In this document: piece by piece, positions 1 to 7,087 of the stretch
Layout of the letters: every line of letters starts with the position of its first letter
Numbering within the stretch: the first letter of the stretch is position 1
Translations under genes and position numbers: made by a program
The notes under the pieces: generated by a model
What the model was told of the DNA's origin: nothing
Databases searched by the model: none
Seen by the model: only the letters and a program-made list of their open reading frames with translations
Source of the DNA: Bacillota bacterium
GTDB taxonomy: Bacteria; Bacillota; Clostridia; Lachnospirales; Lachnospiraceae
DNA: 18,426 nucleotides
Assembly (NCBI GenBank): GCA_023435645.1
Contig: JAEYRK010000102.1
Span: 1 to 18,426, forward strand
Direction: 5' to 3'

Positions 1-70
1 CTCACGGCTTTTCATATAACGCTCGTATCCTATAACCTGTCGAAGGTGATCCTCGAATTCATGGCTATAT

Positions 71-281
71 TGTATAGGGCTCGTAGCCTACAAAATGACG
101 GTAGGAAGCCATAGACCTCCCTTAATGCACTATTGAGAAGACATGATGCTGGATTTGTGTGATGATAGCGGACGTCAGTCCGATAGCAGCATTCAAATCC
201 GGTGTTATGTCTTCTCACTAGTGTGTGTGGGAGGTCTCATGGCTCACCTACCGTCATTCTATACACTTGAAGCCCTATACC
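71..281. repeat. Long imperfect inverted repeat (hairpin element)
   Basis: Two arms of about 103 nt (71-173 and 178-281) are inverted copies around a GTCA loop at 174-177. The innermost stem is CGGAC/GTCCG. Further out, matched blocks include GGATTTG, GAGAAGACAT, AGACCTCCC, AATGACGGTAGG and TATAGGGC, with only a few one- or two-base gaps. Roughly three quarters of the positions pair. The outer end of each arm resembles the 46-bp unit repeated at 259-396. There is no convincing reading frame. It could be a MITE-like element, a structured RNA, or part of an intergenic repeat family. The pairing is seen directly; the identity is unknown. Confidence 0.75.
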
Positions 282-396
282 CGTTAAAGGCTCCTACGTC
301 ATACCTATACACTCGAAGCCCTATACCCGTTAAAGGCTCCTTCGTCATACCTATACACTCGAAGCCCTATACTCGAAAAAGGCTCCTTCGTTAGCC
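259..396. repeat. Three tandem copies of a 46-bp repeat
   Basis: Units lie at 259-304, 305-350 and 351-396. Each begins CTATACAC, contains GAAGCCCTATAC and then GGCTCC. Units 1 and 2 are nearly identical; unit 3 differs in its middle (CTCGAAAAA in place of CCGTTAAA). The last 6 bp of unit 3 include the leuA stop codon, so the array touches the coding sequence. There are no variable spacers between units. The first unit is also the outer part of the right arm of the adjoining inverted repeat. Confidence 0.85.
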
Positions 397-2067
397 TACA
401 TTAAGGTTCAACCGATTCAGCGCACTGAAGATTGCCCGAATTGACGCCCTGGTGATATTGGAGCTGATTCCAACCCCAAAGGTCGTCTTGCCCGAATTCA
501 TATCCAGCATATGGATATATGCGGCTGCCTGTGCATTTGCTCCGCCAGCCAGGGCATGCTCTGAGTAGTCGAGAATCTTCACACTGATATTCAGCTCCTT
601 CTGAATGCCTCTTAAGACTGCATCAATCGGACCGTTACCGGTGGCTTCAAAACTCTTCTCAACCCCAGCATTCGTGTAGGTCACACTTGCCTTTGTATTA
701 CAGGATTCATCCAGGTCCGTCAGGTCCTCAATCCTACATTTTCTGAAATGCAGAGGCTCCTTCCTATCCAGATAGCATCCCTTGAATTCATTCATGATCT
801 GTTCAGGACTAACTTCACCCTGCTTCTCGGAAAGCGCCTGTATCACATCTGCAAATTCCTTGTGCATAGCCTTCGGCAGCTTGAAGCCAAAGTTTGCTTC
901 CATAATAAAGGCAACACCGCCCTTACCGGACTGGCTGTTAATTCTGACGATGGGTTCATACTGTCTCCCGATATCGGCAGGATCAATCGGCAGATAGGGA
1001 ACGGCCCAGATGGAGCTGTTACGTTCTCTCATTGCCTTGATACCCTTATTGATTGCATCCTGATGGGAACCGGAGAATGCGGTAAATACCAGCTTGCCTG
1101 CATAGGGATGTCTTTCGTGAACCTTCATTTTACAGAGTCTTTCATAGGTCTCGATAATTTCATTTATATTGCCGATATTCAGTGCCGGATTGATGCCCTG
1201 GGAAAACATATTATAAGCCAGAGTAAGAATGTCAACATTACCGGTCCGCTCCCCATTGCCAAAAAGCGTTCCCTCTACCCGATCGGCTCCCGCCAGTAAG
1301 GCCAGCTCAGTAATGGCAACCCCTGTTCCACGATCATTATGGGGATGCACACTTAAAAGGATACTTTCTCTGTTCTTAAAGTTACGGTTCATCCACTCAA
1401 TCTGGTCAGCATAGACATTGGGAGTATTCATCTCAACCGTTGCCGGAAGGTTGAAAATGATCTTCTTCTCTGGTGTAGGCTCCCATACCTCCTGAACAGC
1501 AGTACATACCTCAAGAGCGAAGTCCACTTCCGTACCGGTAAAGCTCTCCGGTGAATATTCCAGAATGATTTCTCCCGGGAAGTCCTTCTCATATTCCTTA
1601 ACGAGTCTTGTGCCTTCTACTGCAATCTGCTTGATTTCTTCCCTATTCATATGGAAAACAACGTCCCGCTGCAGTGTTGAGGTGGAATTATAGATGTGAA
1701 CAATCGCACGCTTCACGCCCTCTAATGCTTCAAAGGTACGCTTTAACAGATGCTCCCTGCACTGTACCAACACCTGAACTGTTACATCCTCCGGGATTAA
1801 TCTTCGGTCAACCAGCTGTCTTAAGAAATCGAATTCAATCTGGGAGGCAGAGGGAAACCCTACCTCAATTTCCTTAAAGCCTAACTTAACAAGAAGCTGA
1901 AAGAACTCAATCTTCTCTTCCACGATCATCGGCTCTATCAAAGCCTGGTTACCGTCTCTTAAATCAACACTGCACCAGATGGGTGCTTCCCCTATTACCT
2001 TATTTGGCCATTGCCTATCCGGAAGGCTGACTACCGGATTTCTCTGATATCTCTTATAATTTAACAT
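391..2067 (-). CDS. leuA: 2-isopropylmalate synthase (LeuA)
   Basis: Catalyses the first committed step of leucine biosynthesis, condensing acetyl-CoA with 2-oxoisovalerate in the cytoplasm. The 558-residue protein opens with an HMGL-like TIM barrel. LRDGNQ at 36-41 supplies the catalytic Arg-Asp pair, HPHND at 241-245 the metal-binding histidines, and FGNGERTGN begins at 269. The C-terminal part, about 440-558, matches the LeuA allosteric domain that senses leucine (GGANAQAAAY near 508). Length fits the longer LeuA form. The start is ATG 2065-2067, preceded by AAGGAGG eight bases upstream; the frame stays open 15 codons further but without a ribosome binding site. It follows the ptsH-type gene on the same strand, separated by a terminator and a long leader, so it is probably transcribed on its own. 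No clear intrinsic terminator is seen; the 3' end runs into repeats. Confidence 0.97.
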   Translation of the reverse strand: MLNYKRYQRNPVVSLPDRQWPNKVIGEAPIWCSVDLRDGNQALIEPMIVEEKIEFFQLLVKLGFKEIEVGFPSASQIEFDFLRQLVDRRLIPEDVTVQVLVQCREHLLKRTFEALEGVKRAIVHIYNSTSTLQRDVVFHMNREEIKQIAVEGTRLVKEYEKDFPGEIILEYSPESFTGTEVDFALEVCTAVQEVWEPTPEKKIIFNLPATVEMNTPNVYADQIEWMNRNFKNRESILLSVHPHNDRGTGVAITELALLAGADRVEGTLFGNGERTGNVDILTLAYNMFSQGINPALNIGNINEIIETYERLCKMKVHERHPYAGKLVFTAFSGSHQDAINKGIKAMRERNSSIWAVPYLPIDPADIGRQYEPIVRINSQSGKGGVAFIMEANFGFKLPKAMHKEFADVIQALSEKQGEVSPEQIMNEFKGCYLDRKEPLHFRKCRIEDLTDLDESCNTKASVTYTNAGVEKSFEATGNGPIDAVLRGIQKELNISVKILDYSEHALAGGANAQAAAYIHMLDMNSGKTTFGVGISSNITRASIRAIFSALNRLNLNVG

Positions 2068-2435
2068 CACTAGATCCTCCTTAATTAGTTTTGATTGATT
2101 ACGGTTATCCAACTAACTACGGAGTCGGTATATCACACTATACAGCTTTACAATGAATAAACTTGCATGGTCTATGCGAGTCCCAATGTCATCAGTCCTT
2201 TCCCTTATATTTTGAAAGAGTCTCAGGCATATGTACCGCCAAAGTACCCTTTTATTTAAATGAAGCGTAATGCCTGTTGTTTCTTATATTATATTCCCTA
2301 GATCCAGTCTTGTATGTTCAATCTTATATTATTATCATAGATAAAACCTGATAATAACAGCTACTCATTCCCGTCCTATCAACGAAGTATGCGGGACTTG
2401 TATAGAATAAAATGCATTTGCATGTATAAAAATAA
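2068..2435 (-). promoter_or_regulatory. leuA promoter and long leader region
   Basis: This is the gene-free stretch between the ptsH terminator and leuA. A TATAAT -10 hexamer lies at 2288-2293 on the minus strand; no good -35 is spaced from it. This would give a leader of about 210 nt. Within it CAGGCAT (minus strand) pairs with ATGCCTG, a 7-bp stem enclosing 2224-2276, and the enclosed arm contains GGGTACTTTGGCGGTAC. A short frame begins with the ATG in ATGCCTG but has no run of leucine codons. I cannot match the leader to a T-box or to a riboswitch class I know. A regulatory role is inferred from its length and structure. Confidence 0.4.
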
Positions 2436-2459
2436 AGGTCACATAAAATTATGTGACCT
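2424..2459 (-). terminator. Intrinsic terminator after the HPr gene
   Basis: AGGTCACATAA (2436-2446) is complementary to TTATGTGACCT (2449-2459), giving a stem of about 10 bp with a tetraloop once the innermost pair opens. On the minus strand it is followed by a T-rich run (TTTATTTTTATA). It sits about 30 bp past the HPr stop codon and should end the cdaA-cdaR-ptsH transcript. Confidence 0.85.
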
Positions 2460-2490
2460 AAATTATAGCATTCAGATTCTATTATAGCAA

Positions 2491-2769
2491 CTACTTTTTT
2501 ATTAACTCATCTCCAAGACCGTCCTGTATCATTTGGCTGATTGTTTCCAAAGCTTCCCTCTCATCTTGCCCTTCACAGACCAGCTCAATCTCATCCCCGA
2601 ATTTTACACAGGCCGACAGTACTCCCAATACACTTTTTGCATTTACTGTTTTATCCCCTGCTTTGATCGTGATTTTGGAGTTATAGTCAATTGCCCTGTT
2701 GCATAGAACACTGATTGGCCTCAGGTGAAGCCCATTCGGTATATCTATACGAATCTTCGAACTTACCAA
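2491..2769 (-). CDS. ptsH: HPr-family phosphocarrier protein
   Basis: A 92-residue HPr-like protein. HPr carries a phosphoryl group from enzyme I to sugar-specific PTS enzymes, and in Firmicutes its seryl-phosphorylated form takes part in catabolite repression. The best start is TTG 2767-2769, seven bases after AGGAGG. With it the active-site histidine is residue 15 (GLHLRP) and the regulatory serine is residue 46 (AKSVLG), the textbook positions. Having both residues argues against Crh, which lacks the histidine. The sequence is diverged elsewhere (LCNRAIDYNSKITI), so it may be a second, specialised HPr. It starts 27 bp after cdaR and is probably co-transcribed with cdaA-cdaR. No enzyme I gene lies in this window. 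Confidence 0.88.
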   Translation of the reverse strand: MVSSKIRIDIPNGLHLRPISVLCNRAIDYNSKITIKAGDKTVNAKSVLGVLSACVKFGDEIELVCEGQDEREALETISQMIQDGLGDELIKK

Positions 2770-2796
2770 TATGATACCTCCTATCAATCAGTATAA

Positions 2797-4023
2797 TTAT
2801 GAAGTAATAAAAATGCTAACCATTGGTGTATCATAGATAACTGTATGTTCGGGCAAATCTGCCTCAAGTACCAATGCATATGTACCGCCGATTGTACAAT
2901 CGGCTAAATCTATATAGGGCTTTAGGGTGATTCGATCAATTCCCACTAGCTCCTCTGAAGGCCCCTTCACCAGTACCTTGATCGGGCCTGTCGTATAAAA
3001 TCCGACCACTTGGCCTTCCTTCCTGTTTCTCAATCCGATATCATTGGGCCAGATGGTTACTTCCTTCGTTTCCAGTCGCTCAATCTTAATATTCATACCT
3101 ACCGTCAGATTATCCCCTACCAAAATGACCCCCTTCGGCAGGTCCAGCGCTTCCTTAAGATCGATATCTCTCTCAAGATTAGTTTTCTCACCCTCGATGT
3201 TCTCAGTGATCTGCAAATAATTGATCTTATCAAGTGCAGCATTATCCTCACTGGCTATCATAACGCTCTTTGGTTCAAAATCTATTCCGGTCATAGCATA
3301 TCCATCCGCAGGATTACCCTCTGTCTTTGCGATCAGCTCTACTGTTTTTGTCTTATAAAGCTTCAAATTAACCTGGATATAATCAGCGCTGAAGCCTAGT
3401 TTGGAGGCATCAATCTCATTCCCATCCTCATCCAGGGCCTTCGGTATAGCAAGTCTGTTCATGGACTGGGAGGCTCCTGTTACATCGACCTCAACTACGA
3501 CCTCTTTAATCTTATCAATTCTTCCTTTCGGTCCGTCCACACGGACGATAAGGGGGCTTGCGGTCTTTTCACCAACGTAATAGCCTTCTGTCACTTCACC
3601 CTTTTGGACTACATTTACCTTAAAATCTTCCTTGGATATCTCCTCCTGGCGAATGGTGAGCGTCTTCGGCTTCAGGTCGGTGATTGTCACCTCTCCCTTT
3701 TTGCTGGTTACATCGATCAGAACCGAATTACCACCGCTTAACAGCTTTGAAAAATCGGCAGTAACCTTAAAATCATTGGAGGTAAGGTTGTCAACCACGG
3801 AACGTTTTGCCAATACCCGGAAACTGACCGTCTCCCCCTCAATAATCTCATATATCTTATCCGGTTCATTGATCACATCTTCATTCTGTATTTCTACTAA
3901 AACATTGGAGAAGGGCCTTGATTTGACCGGATCATCCACATTCGTAATTACCAGCCACAGCAGGGCAGCCAGAAGGACCGATAGAATTTTTAAACCGATG
4001 TTACTAGTCAGCTTCTTTTTCAT
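2797..4023 (-). CDS. cdaR: YbbR-domain membrane protein CdaR, partner of c-di-AMP synthase
   Basis: A 408-residue extracytoplasmic protein with one N-terminal membrane anchor (about residues 9-27) and four YbbR repeats, roughly 38-127, 132-224, 226-315 and 317-408. Repeats 2-4 share a recognisable pattern: GYYV/GYAM/GFYT, then a segment such as VDGPKGRIDKI or VKGPSEELVGID, then a beta strand. In Bacillus and Listeria, CdaR binds CdaA and modulates its activity. The start is ATG 4021-4023, next to the anchor; it overlaps the end of cdaA by 20 bp, implying translational coupling. The frame is open 20 codons further upstream, but that segment is basic and lies inside cdaA. Confidence 0.93.
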   Translation of the reverse strand: MKKKLTSNIGLKILSVLLAALLWLVITNVDDPVKSRPFSNVLVEIQNEDVINEPDKIYEIIEGETVSFRVLAKRSVVDNLTSNDFKVTADFSKLLSGGNSVLIDVTSKKGEVTITDLKPKTLTIRQEEISKEDFKVNVVQKGEVTEGYYVGEKTASPLIVRVDGPKGRIDKIKEVVVEVDVTGASQSMNRLAIPKALDEDGNEIDASKLGFSADYIQVNLKLYKTKTVELIAKTEGNPADGYAMTGIDFEPKSVMIASEDNAALDKINYLQITENIEGEKTNLERDIDLKEALDLPKGVILVGDNLTVGMNIKIERLETKEVTIWPNDIGLRNRKEGQVVGFYTTGPIKVLVKGPSEELVGIDRITLKPYIDLADCTIGGTYALVLEADLPEHTVIYDTPMVSIFITS

Positions 4024-4882
4024 TCTTCCATCTTCCCTTCCATAATTTGATCTTCTTAACCTCTGCGGTTTTTTTCTGGGCATCGTTAAGCTTTGTCCTC
4101 AGATAATCCCCATCCACATTACGGATCAGCTTCCCGTCCTTTGCGATGGACACCTTACCGGATTCTTCTGATACTATTATGGTCAGACTGTCGGAAACCT
4201 CACTAATACCGATACCTGCACGATGCCTTGTTCCCAGCTCCTTACTCAGCTGCATATTGTCTGACAGAGGAAGATAGCAGGTTGCTGCGACTACCCTGTT
4301 TCCTCTGAGGAGAACAGCTCCATCGTGGAGCGGCGTATTATGTTCAAATATATTAATCAATAGTTCACTGCTGATGATACTATCCAAAAAAATACCGGTT
4401 CTTTCATACTCCTTCAGAGTTGTCTCCTCCTCAAGTACGATTAAGGCTCCTGTCTTATTCCTTGCCAGCTCGAAGGTTGCTCTGATGATTTCATTGAGAG
4501 AATGATCCGAGAACCTCTCGTTCCTGTCCCTGGAGTCATCAAAGGTAATAATGGATCTTACAATATTTTTCTGTCCCAGCTGTTCCAACGCCTTTCTGAA
4601 CTCCGGTTGGAATACGATGATGATTGCAATAATACCGACATTAATGGTATTTGAAATGATCCACTTAATTACATTCAAATCAAATATTACGGCGCCAACC
4701 CAGAAGGCCATGACAACGGCAAGGCCCTTTACTAATGCCCAGGCCCTCGTATTCTTTACCCATTTCACAACATGGTAGATAATATATGCCAGAATTATAA
4801 TTTCAATGATATCCGGTATGTTTATCTTCGGAAATGATAACCACACTGAATAATCGTTGATAAAATTTCTGATCGTCTCCAT
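4004..4882 (-). CDS. cdaA: Membrane diadenylate cyclase CdaA (c-di-AMP synthase)
   Basis: Makes the second messenger c-di-AMP from two ATP; in Firmicutes this controls potassium and osmolyte balance and wall homeostasis. The 292-residue protein has three N-terminal membrane segments (about 24-40, 50-68 and 72-91), a short linker, and a DAC domain carrying the DGA motif at 187-189 and the RHR motif at 219-221, both part of the active site. Length is typical of the family. The start is ATG 4880-4882 with AGGGGAG upstream. cdaR follows with overlapping ends. In many Firmicutes glmM comes next; here an HPr gene takes that place. Confidence 0.97.
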   Translation of the reverse strand: METIRNFINDYSVWLSFPKINIPDIIEIIILAYIIYHVVKWVKNTRAWALVKGLAVVMAFWVGAVIFDLNVIKWIISNTINVGIIAIIIVFQPEFRKALEQLGQKNIVRSIITFDDSRDRNERFSDHSLNEIIRATFELARNKTGALIVLEEETTLKEYERTGIFLDSIISSELLINIFEHNTPLHDGAVLLRGNRVVAATCYLPLSDNMQLSKELGTRHRAGIGISEVSDSLTIIVSEESGKVSIAKDGKLIRNVDGDYLRTKLNDAQKKTAEVKKIKLWKGRWKNEKEAD

Positions 4883-4963
4883 CGGTTCAACTCCCCTGCC
4901 ATACCAATCCTCTTATGGTTCCTGTCTGTCCTTTATTTCCGTCCTGACCTCGCTCTGTTAAGC

Positions 4964-5992
4964 TTACGTATCCTGCTTATCCGAATAATTATCTTCCTCA
5001 TCCTCATATTCGTCACCTGCATCCATATCCCGTCGATGCAGGCTGCCTGTTGCTCCCTGATCCGCTGTTTTCACGTTGATATGCTTTACATTGACCTGAG
5101 GTGTTGTGACCGTCACCTTAGGAATTGCTTTTACATAGTAATAGTAAACATCATCCTCAAACTGCGCCTTTTCCACACCGGAATAATCCAATGTAAGCTG
5201 AAAGAAGTGAATGATATAAACGATGATTCCGGAAGCAATGGTTCCGAGGATCATACTTAGGATCTGCTTCGTATTATTCAGGAAGATGTCTCCTACCAGA
5301 AACCCAAGGATACAGGTTAAGGCTCCTGATGCAATTCCAATTTCAAAGGCATAGTCGAAAGACATTCTGCGGACAAAATAGGTTACCAGTAGGATCAGAA
5401 CAAAGATTACTACAGTAATAATTAATAATTTGTTATCGATCAGACTGTCAATGACATATTTGTATAATGCAAGGATATCCTCTACTGTCATATTCACCTG
5501 CATATTCACTGCTGATTTGATAATCTGGAACAGAAAATATACTACCACCCCACAGCTTGTCGGAACTACTGCCACCGGTGTTGAAATCAATCCCAGAAGT
5601 ATTGGTATGGTATAGGGTATCTTCAATACGAATAGTATCGGTACTGCCAGTAATACATATCCGTATTTCGGTGTATATCTGGCAAACAAAAAGTATATAA
5701 TCATCATAATCAGTACAATGATGATGGAAAGTACCGGCGATATTGCATAGATGTGCAGCGCGCTCACCAATAATGCCAGGAGGACCAGTACAGCCGATGG
5801 TGTAAATGCACTCACCATGGATAGGGCTAATACCACCGGCAGGGCCTCAAACCTTGCATCATAACCTATTTCCTTGTTGATTACGATAAAGGTGATTAAT
5901 GCAAATAGGAATTTAATCATCGGCGCTAAGTATGCATCATATCTCTGATAAAAGTTCTTTACTCTTTCTCTAAACACTAAAATTGGCATCAT
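4964..5992 (-). CDS. Conserved-type multi-pass membrane protein, unknown function
   Basis: A 342-residue protein I cannot name. It has about eight hydrophobic segments between residues 24 and 266, including runs at 49-80, 86-104, 110-135, 188-206 and 246-266. After these comes a hydrophilic tail with a clearly acidic end (DAGDEYEDEEDNYSD, from 324). No transporter or enzyme motif is evident. It lies 81 bp upstream of cdaA on the same strand, so a membrane role linked to c-di-AMP synthesis or envelope assembly is possible, but that is inference from position. Two adjacent ATG codons (5990-5992 and 5987-5989) follow GGAGG at suitable distances; either could be the start. Confidence 0.75.
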   Translation of the reverse strand: MMPILVFRERVKNFYQRYDAYLAPMIKFLFALITFIVINKEIGYDARFEALPVVLALSMVSAFTPSAVLVLLALLVSALHIYAISPVLSIIIVLIMMIIYFLFARYTPKYGYVLLAVPILFVLKIPYTIPILLGLISTPVAVVPTSCGVVVYFLFQIIKSAVNMQVNMTVEDILALYKYVIDSLIDNKLLIITVVIFVLILLVTYFVRRMSFDYAFEIGIASGALTCILGFLVGDIFLNNTKQILSMILGTIASGIIVYIIHFFQLTLDYSGVEKAQFEDDVYYYYVKAIPKVTVTTPQVNVKHINVKTADQGATGSLHRRDMDAGDEYEDEEDNYSDKQDT

Positions 5993-6005
5993 AATTAACC
6001 TCCAT

Positions 6006-6023
6006 GTGCCTCTTCTTAGGCAC
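6006..6023 (-). promoter_or_regulatory. Small hairpin just upstream of a ribosome binding site
   Basis: GTGCCT (6006-6011) pairs with AGGCAC (6018-6023) around a 6-nt loop. It sits a few bases upstream of the GGAGG that serves the 342-residue membrane protein gene. It has no T tract, so it is not a normal terminator. It could tune translation or mRNA processing within the operon, or be incidental. Confidence 0.3.
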
Positions 6024-6109
6024 CCATATCCGTATCAGGTCAAGGCTATGTAGCGGTCAACCTGTTCTATCAAGCATATCGAATCGAAAATCGGTTCAAC
6101 TGTAATATT

Positions 6110-6511
6110 TTAATTCTCCGGAGTTTCATCGGTATAGATTTTATTGAGCCTTCTCAGCAGCTTATAATACTTTGCCAGCTTCTTTCGGGAAGCATCATAT
6201 TTTAAGGAGAAGATGAGTATGGATCCCAGTCCATATATCGTGATCACCATAATATAGATTCCCAGGATATATGCCCCGATGGTCCTATAATCAAGATTGA
6301 CGGCATTTCTGATGATGAATTCCATCTCATATAATCCAATCAGCAGCAGGATCAGAAGATACCCAACGGTTGCACTGATAATAGATTTTAGCGTCTGATA
6401 TCTCACATAATCCGTCTTGTAGTATTTACTGAGATGGATGTCTGCCTTACCATCCTTATTCTCATAAACTACCAGCTTTGTCATTAACCTGATTTTTTTA
6501 CTATTTAACAT
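6110..6511 (-). CDS. Small two-segment membrane protein, unknown function
   Basis: A 133-residue protein of no family I recognise. Residues 1-40 are hydrophilic and basic. Two hydrophobic stretches follow, about 42-62 and 78-103, then a strongly basic helix-like tail (SRKKLAKYYKLLRRLNKIY). The start is ATG 6509-6511, preceded by GGAGG six bases upstream. It is the first gene of the same-strand run leading to cdaA, 117 bp before the next gene. The regular ribosome binding site and conserved orientation support it being real. Both termini are predicted to be cytoplasmic. Confidence 0.7.
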   Translation of the reverse strand: MLNSKKIRLMTKLVVYENKDGKADIHLSKYYKTDYVRYQTLKSIISATVGYLLILLLIGLYEMEFIIRNAVNLDYRTIGAYILGIYIMVITIYGLGSILIFSLKYDASRKKLAKYYKLLRRLNKIYTDETPEN

Positions 6512-6587
6512 AATTCCTCCAAAACCAAGAGCAAAAACTCTATTTCAAGCTTTGACATGATTTGTCATTCTATTCAACACCGAGCCT

Positions 6588-6615
6588 CCGATATACACTC
6601 CCGGGGGAATATCGG
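6588..6615 (-). promoter_or_regulatory. 5' leader hairpin of the cdaA operon
   Basis: CCGATAT (6588-6594) pairs with ATATCGG (6609-6615) across a G/C-rich 14-nt interior. It falls in the transcribed leader downstream of the predicted -10 element, about 77 bp before the first ATG. It could be a structural or regulatory leader element. Only the pairing is seen. Confidence 0.35.
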
Positions 6616-6625
6616 CGTTACTGTC

Positions 6626-6644
6626 CTAAGTATACCATACTTAG
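6626..6644 (-). promoter_or_regulatory. Extended -10 promoter inside a perfect palindrome
   Basis: On the minus strand TGGTATACT fits an extended -10 promoter (TGn followed by TATACT, hexamer at 6629-6634). No TTGACA-like -35 is spaced correctly, as is common for extended -10 promoters. The hexamer lies inside a perfect palindrome, CTAAGTAT, three bases, ATACTTAG, at 6626-6644. This is a plausible operator for a dimeric regulator controlling the membrane protein-cdaA-cdaR-ptsH operon. Start-site mapping is not available. Confidence 0.5.
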
Positions 6645-6721
6645 AAGTGTTTTTCGAGCAATTTTTTCTGAATTGGGTATTTTCGTTTATACATCAACAG
6701 GCCGGAGGAATAAAGCCTAAC

Positions 6722-6756
6722 AAAAAACCATAGGCTATCAGATCAATAGCCTATGG
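6722..6756 (-). terminator. Strong intrinsic terminator of the broken VOC gene
   Basis: CCATAGGCTAT (6728-6738) and ATAGCCTATGG (6746-6756) form a perfect 11-bp stem with a 7-nt loop. Minus-strand transcripts then meet TTTTTT (6722-6727). It lies about 20 bp beyond the stop codon of the VOC fragment. It also insulates the cdaA operon from upstream transcription. Confidence 0.9.
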
Positions 6757-6776
6757 ATTCTGAATGCTTTATTTAC

Positions 6777-6893
6777 TTACACTACATCCAAGCAAAACGG
6801 ATGTCCCTCTGGATCGAGCATTACAGCCCACTCTTTTTTATGACTTTTACATCCTGAGCTGACATACAAGACATGATGTCTGCTCCTTATCAT
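6777..6893 (-). pseudogene. 3' remnant of a VOC/glyoxalase-like gene
   Basis: Translating the minus strand gives a 38-residue tail ending EWAVMLDPEGHPFCLDVV and a stop codon at 6777-6779. The stretch WAVMLDPEGHPFCL is characteristic of the C-terminus of VOC-superfamily proteins (glyoxalase or bleomycin-resistance fold), including the Glu that usually binds metal. Upstream of about 6840 the reading no longer resembles the family, and the frame meets a stop about 18 bases before the ATG at 6891-6893. The terminator beyond it is intact. I read it as the surviving 3' end of a deleted gene; the rest may have been lost when the SGNH hydrolase segment arrived. Confidence 0.7.
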
Positions 6894-7007
6894 TGTAAAA
6901 TTACATTTCTATTCTGCTTACCTTAAATACAGTTTACATATTCAAGAATATAGGTTGTAGCAGGATTCATATGTATTGTCAATATTACTTTAAATTTTAA
7001 ATAAGAT

Positions 7008-7064
7008 TTGACAAACATTAACGAATACTTTATCATGTAGTTATGAATACTATATGATAAAGTA
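7008..7064 (+). promoter_or_regulatory. Promoter of the SGNH gene within a 39-bp inverted repeat
   Basis: TTGACA (7008-7013) and TATCAT (7031-7036) are spaced by 17 bp, a good sigma-A-type promoter. TACTTTATCAT (7026-7036) is repeated inverted as ATGATAAAGTA (7054-7064). The symmetry continues inward for five more bases with one mismatch (GTAGT/ACTAT) around the loop TATGAAT. The repeat therefore covers the -10 hexamer and the likely start site, the usual place for a repressor operator. No regulator gene lies directly beside it. Confidence 0.7.
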
Positions 7065-7087
7065 AAGATAAATTGTGGGGTGATTTA

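Noticed and set aside
259..396. CRISPR array
   Set aside because: Only three units, directly adjacent with no unique spacers, no cas genes, and overlap with the end of leuA.
748..1299. 183-residue plus-strand reading frame
   Set aside because: It lies wholly antisense to leuA, has no ribosome binding site and no family-like sequence.
2068..2320. T-box or TPP riboswitch for leuA
   Set aside because: GGGTACTTTGGCGGTAC and CTGAGA fragments recall these classes, but the T-box GGTGGTACCGCG consensus and the rest of the TPP core are missing.
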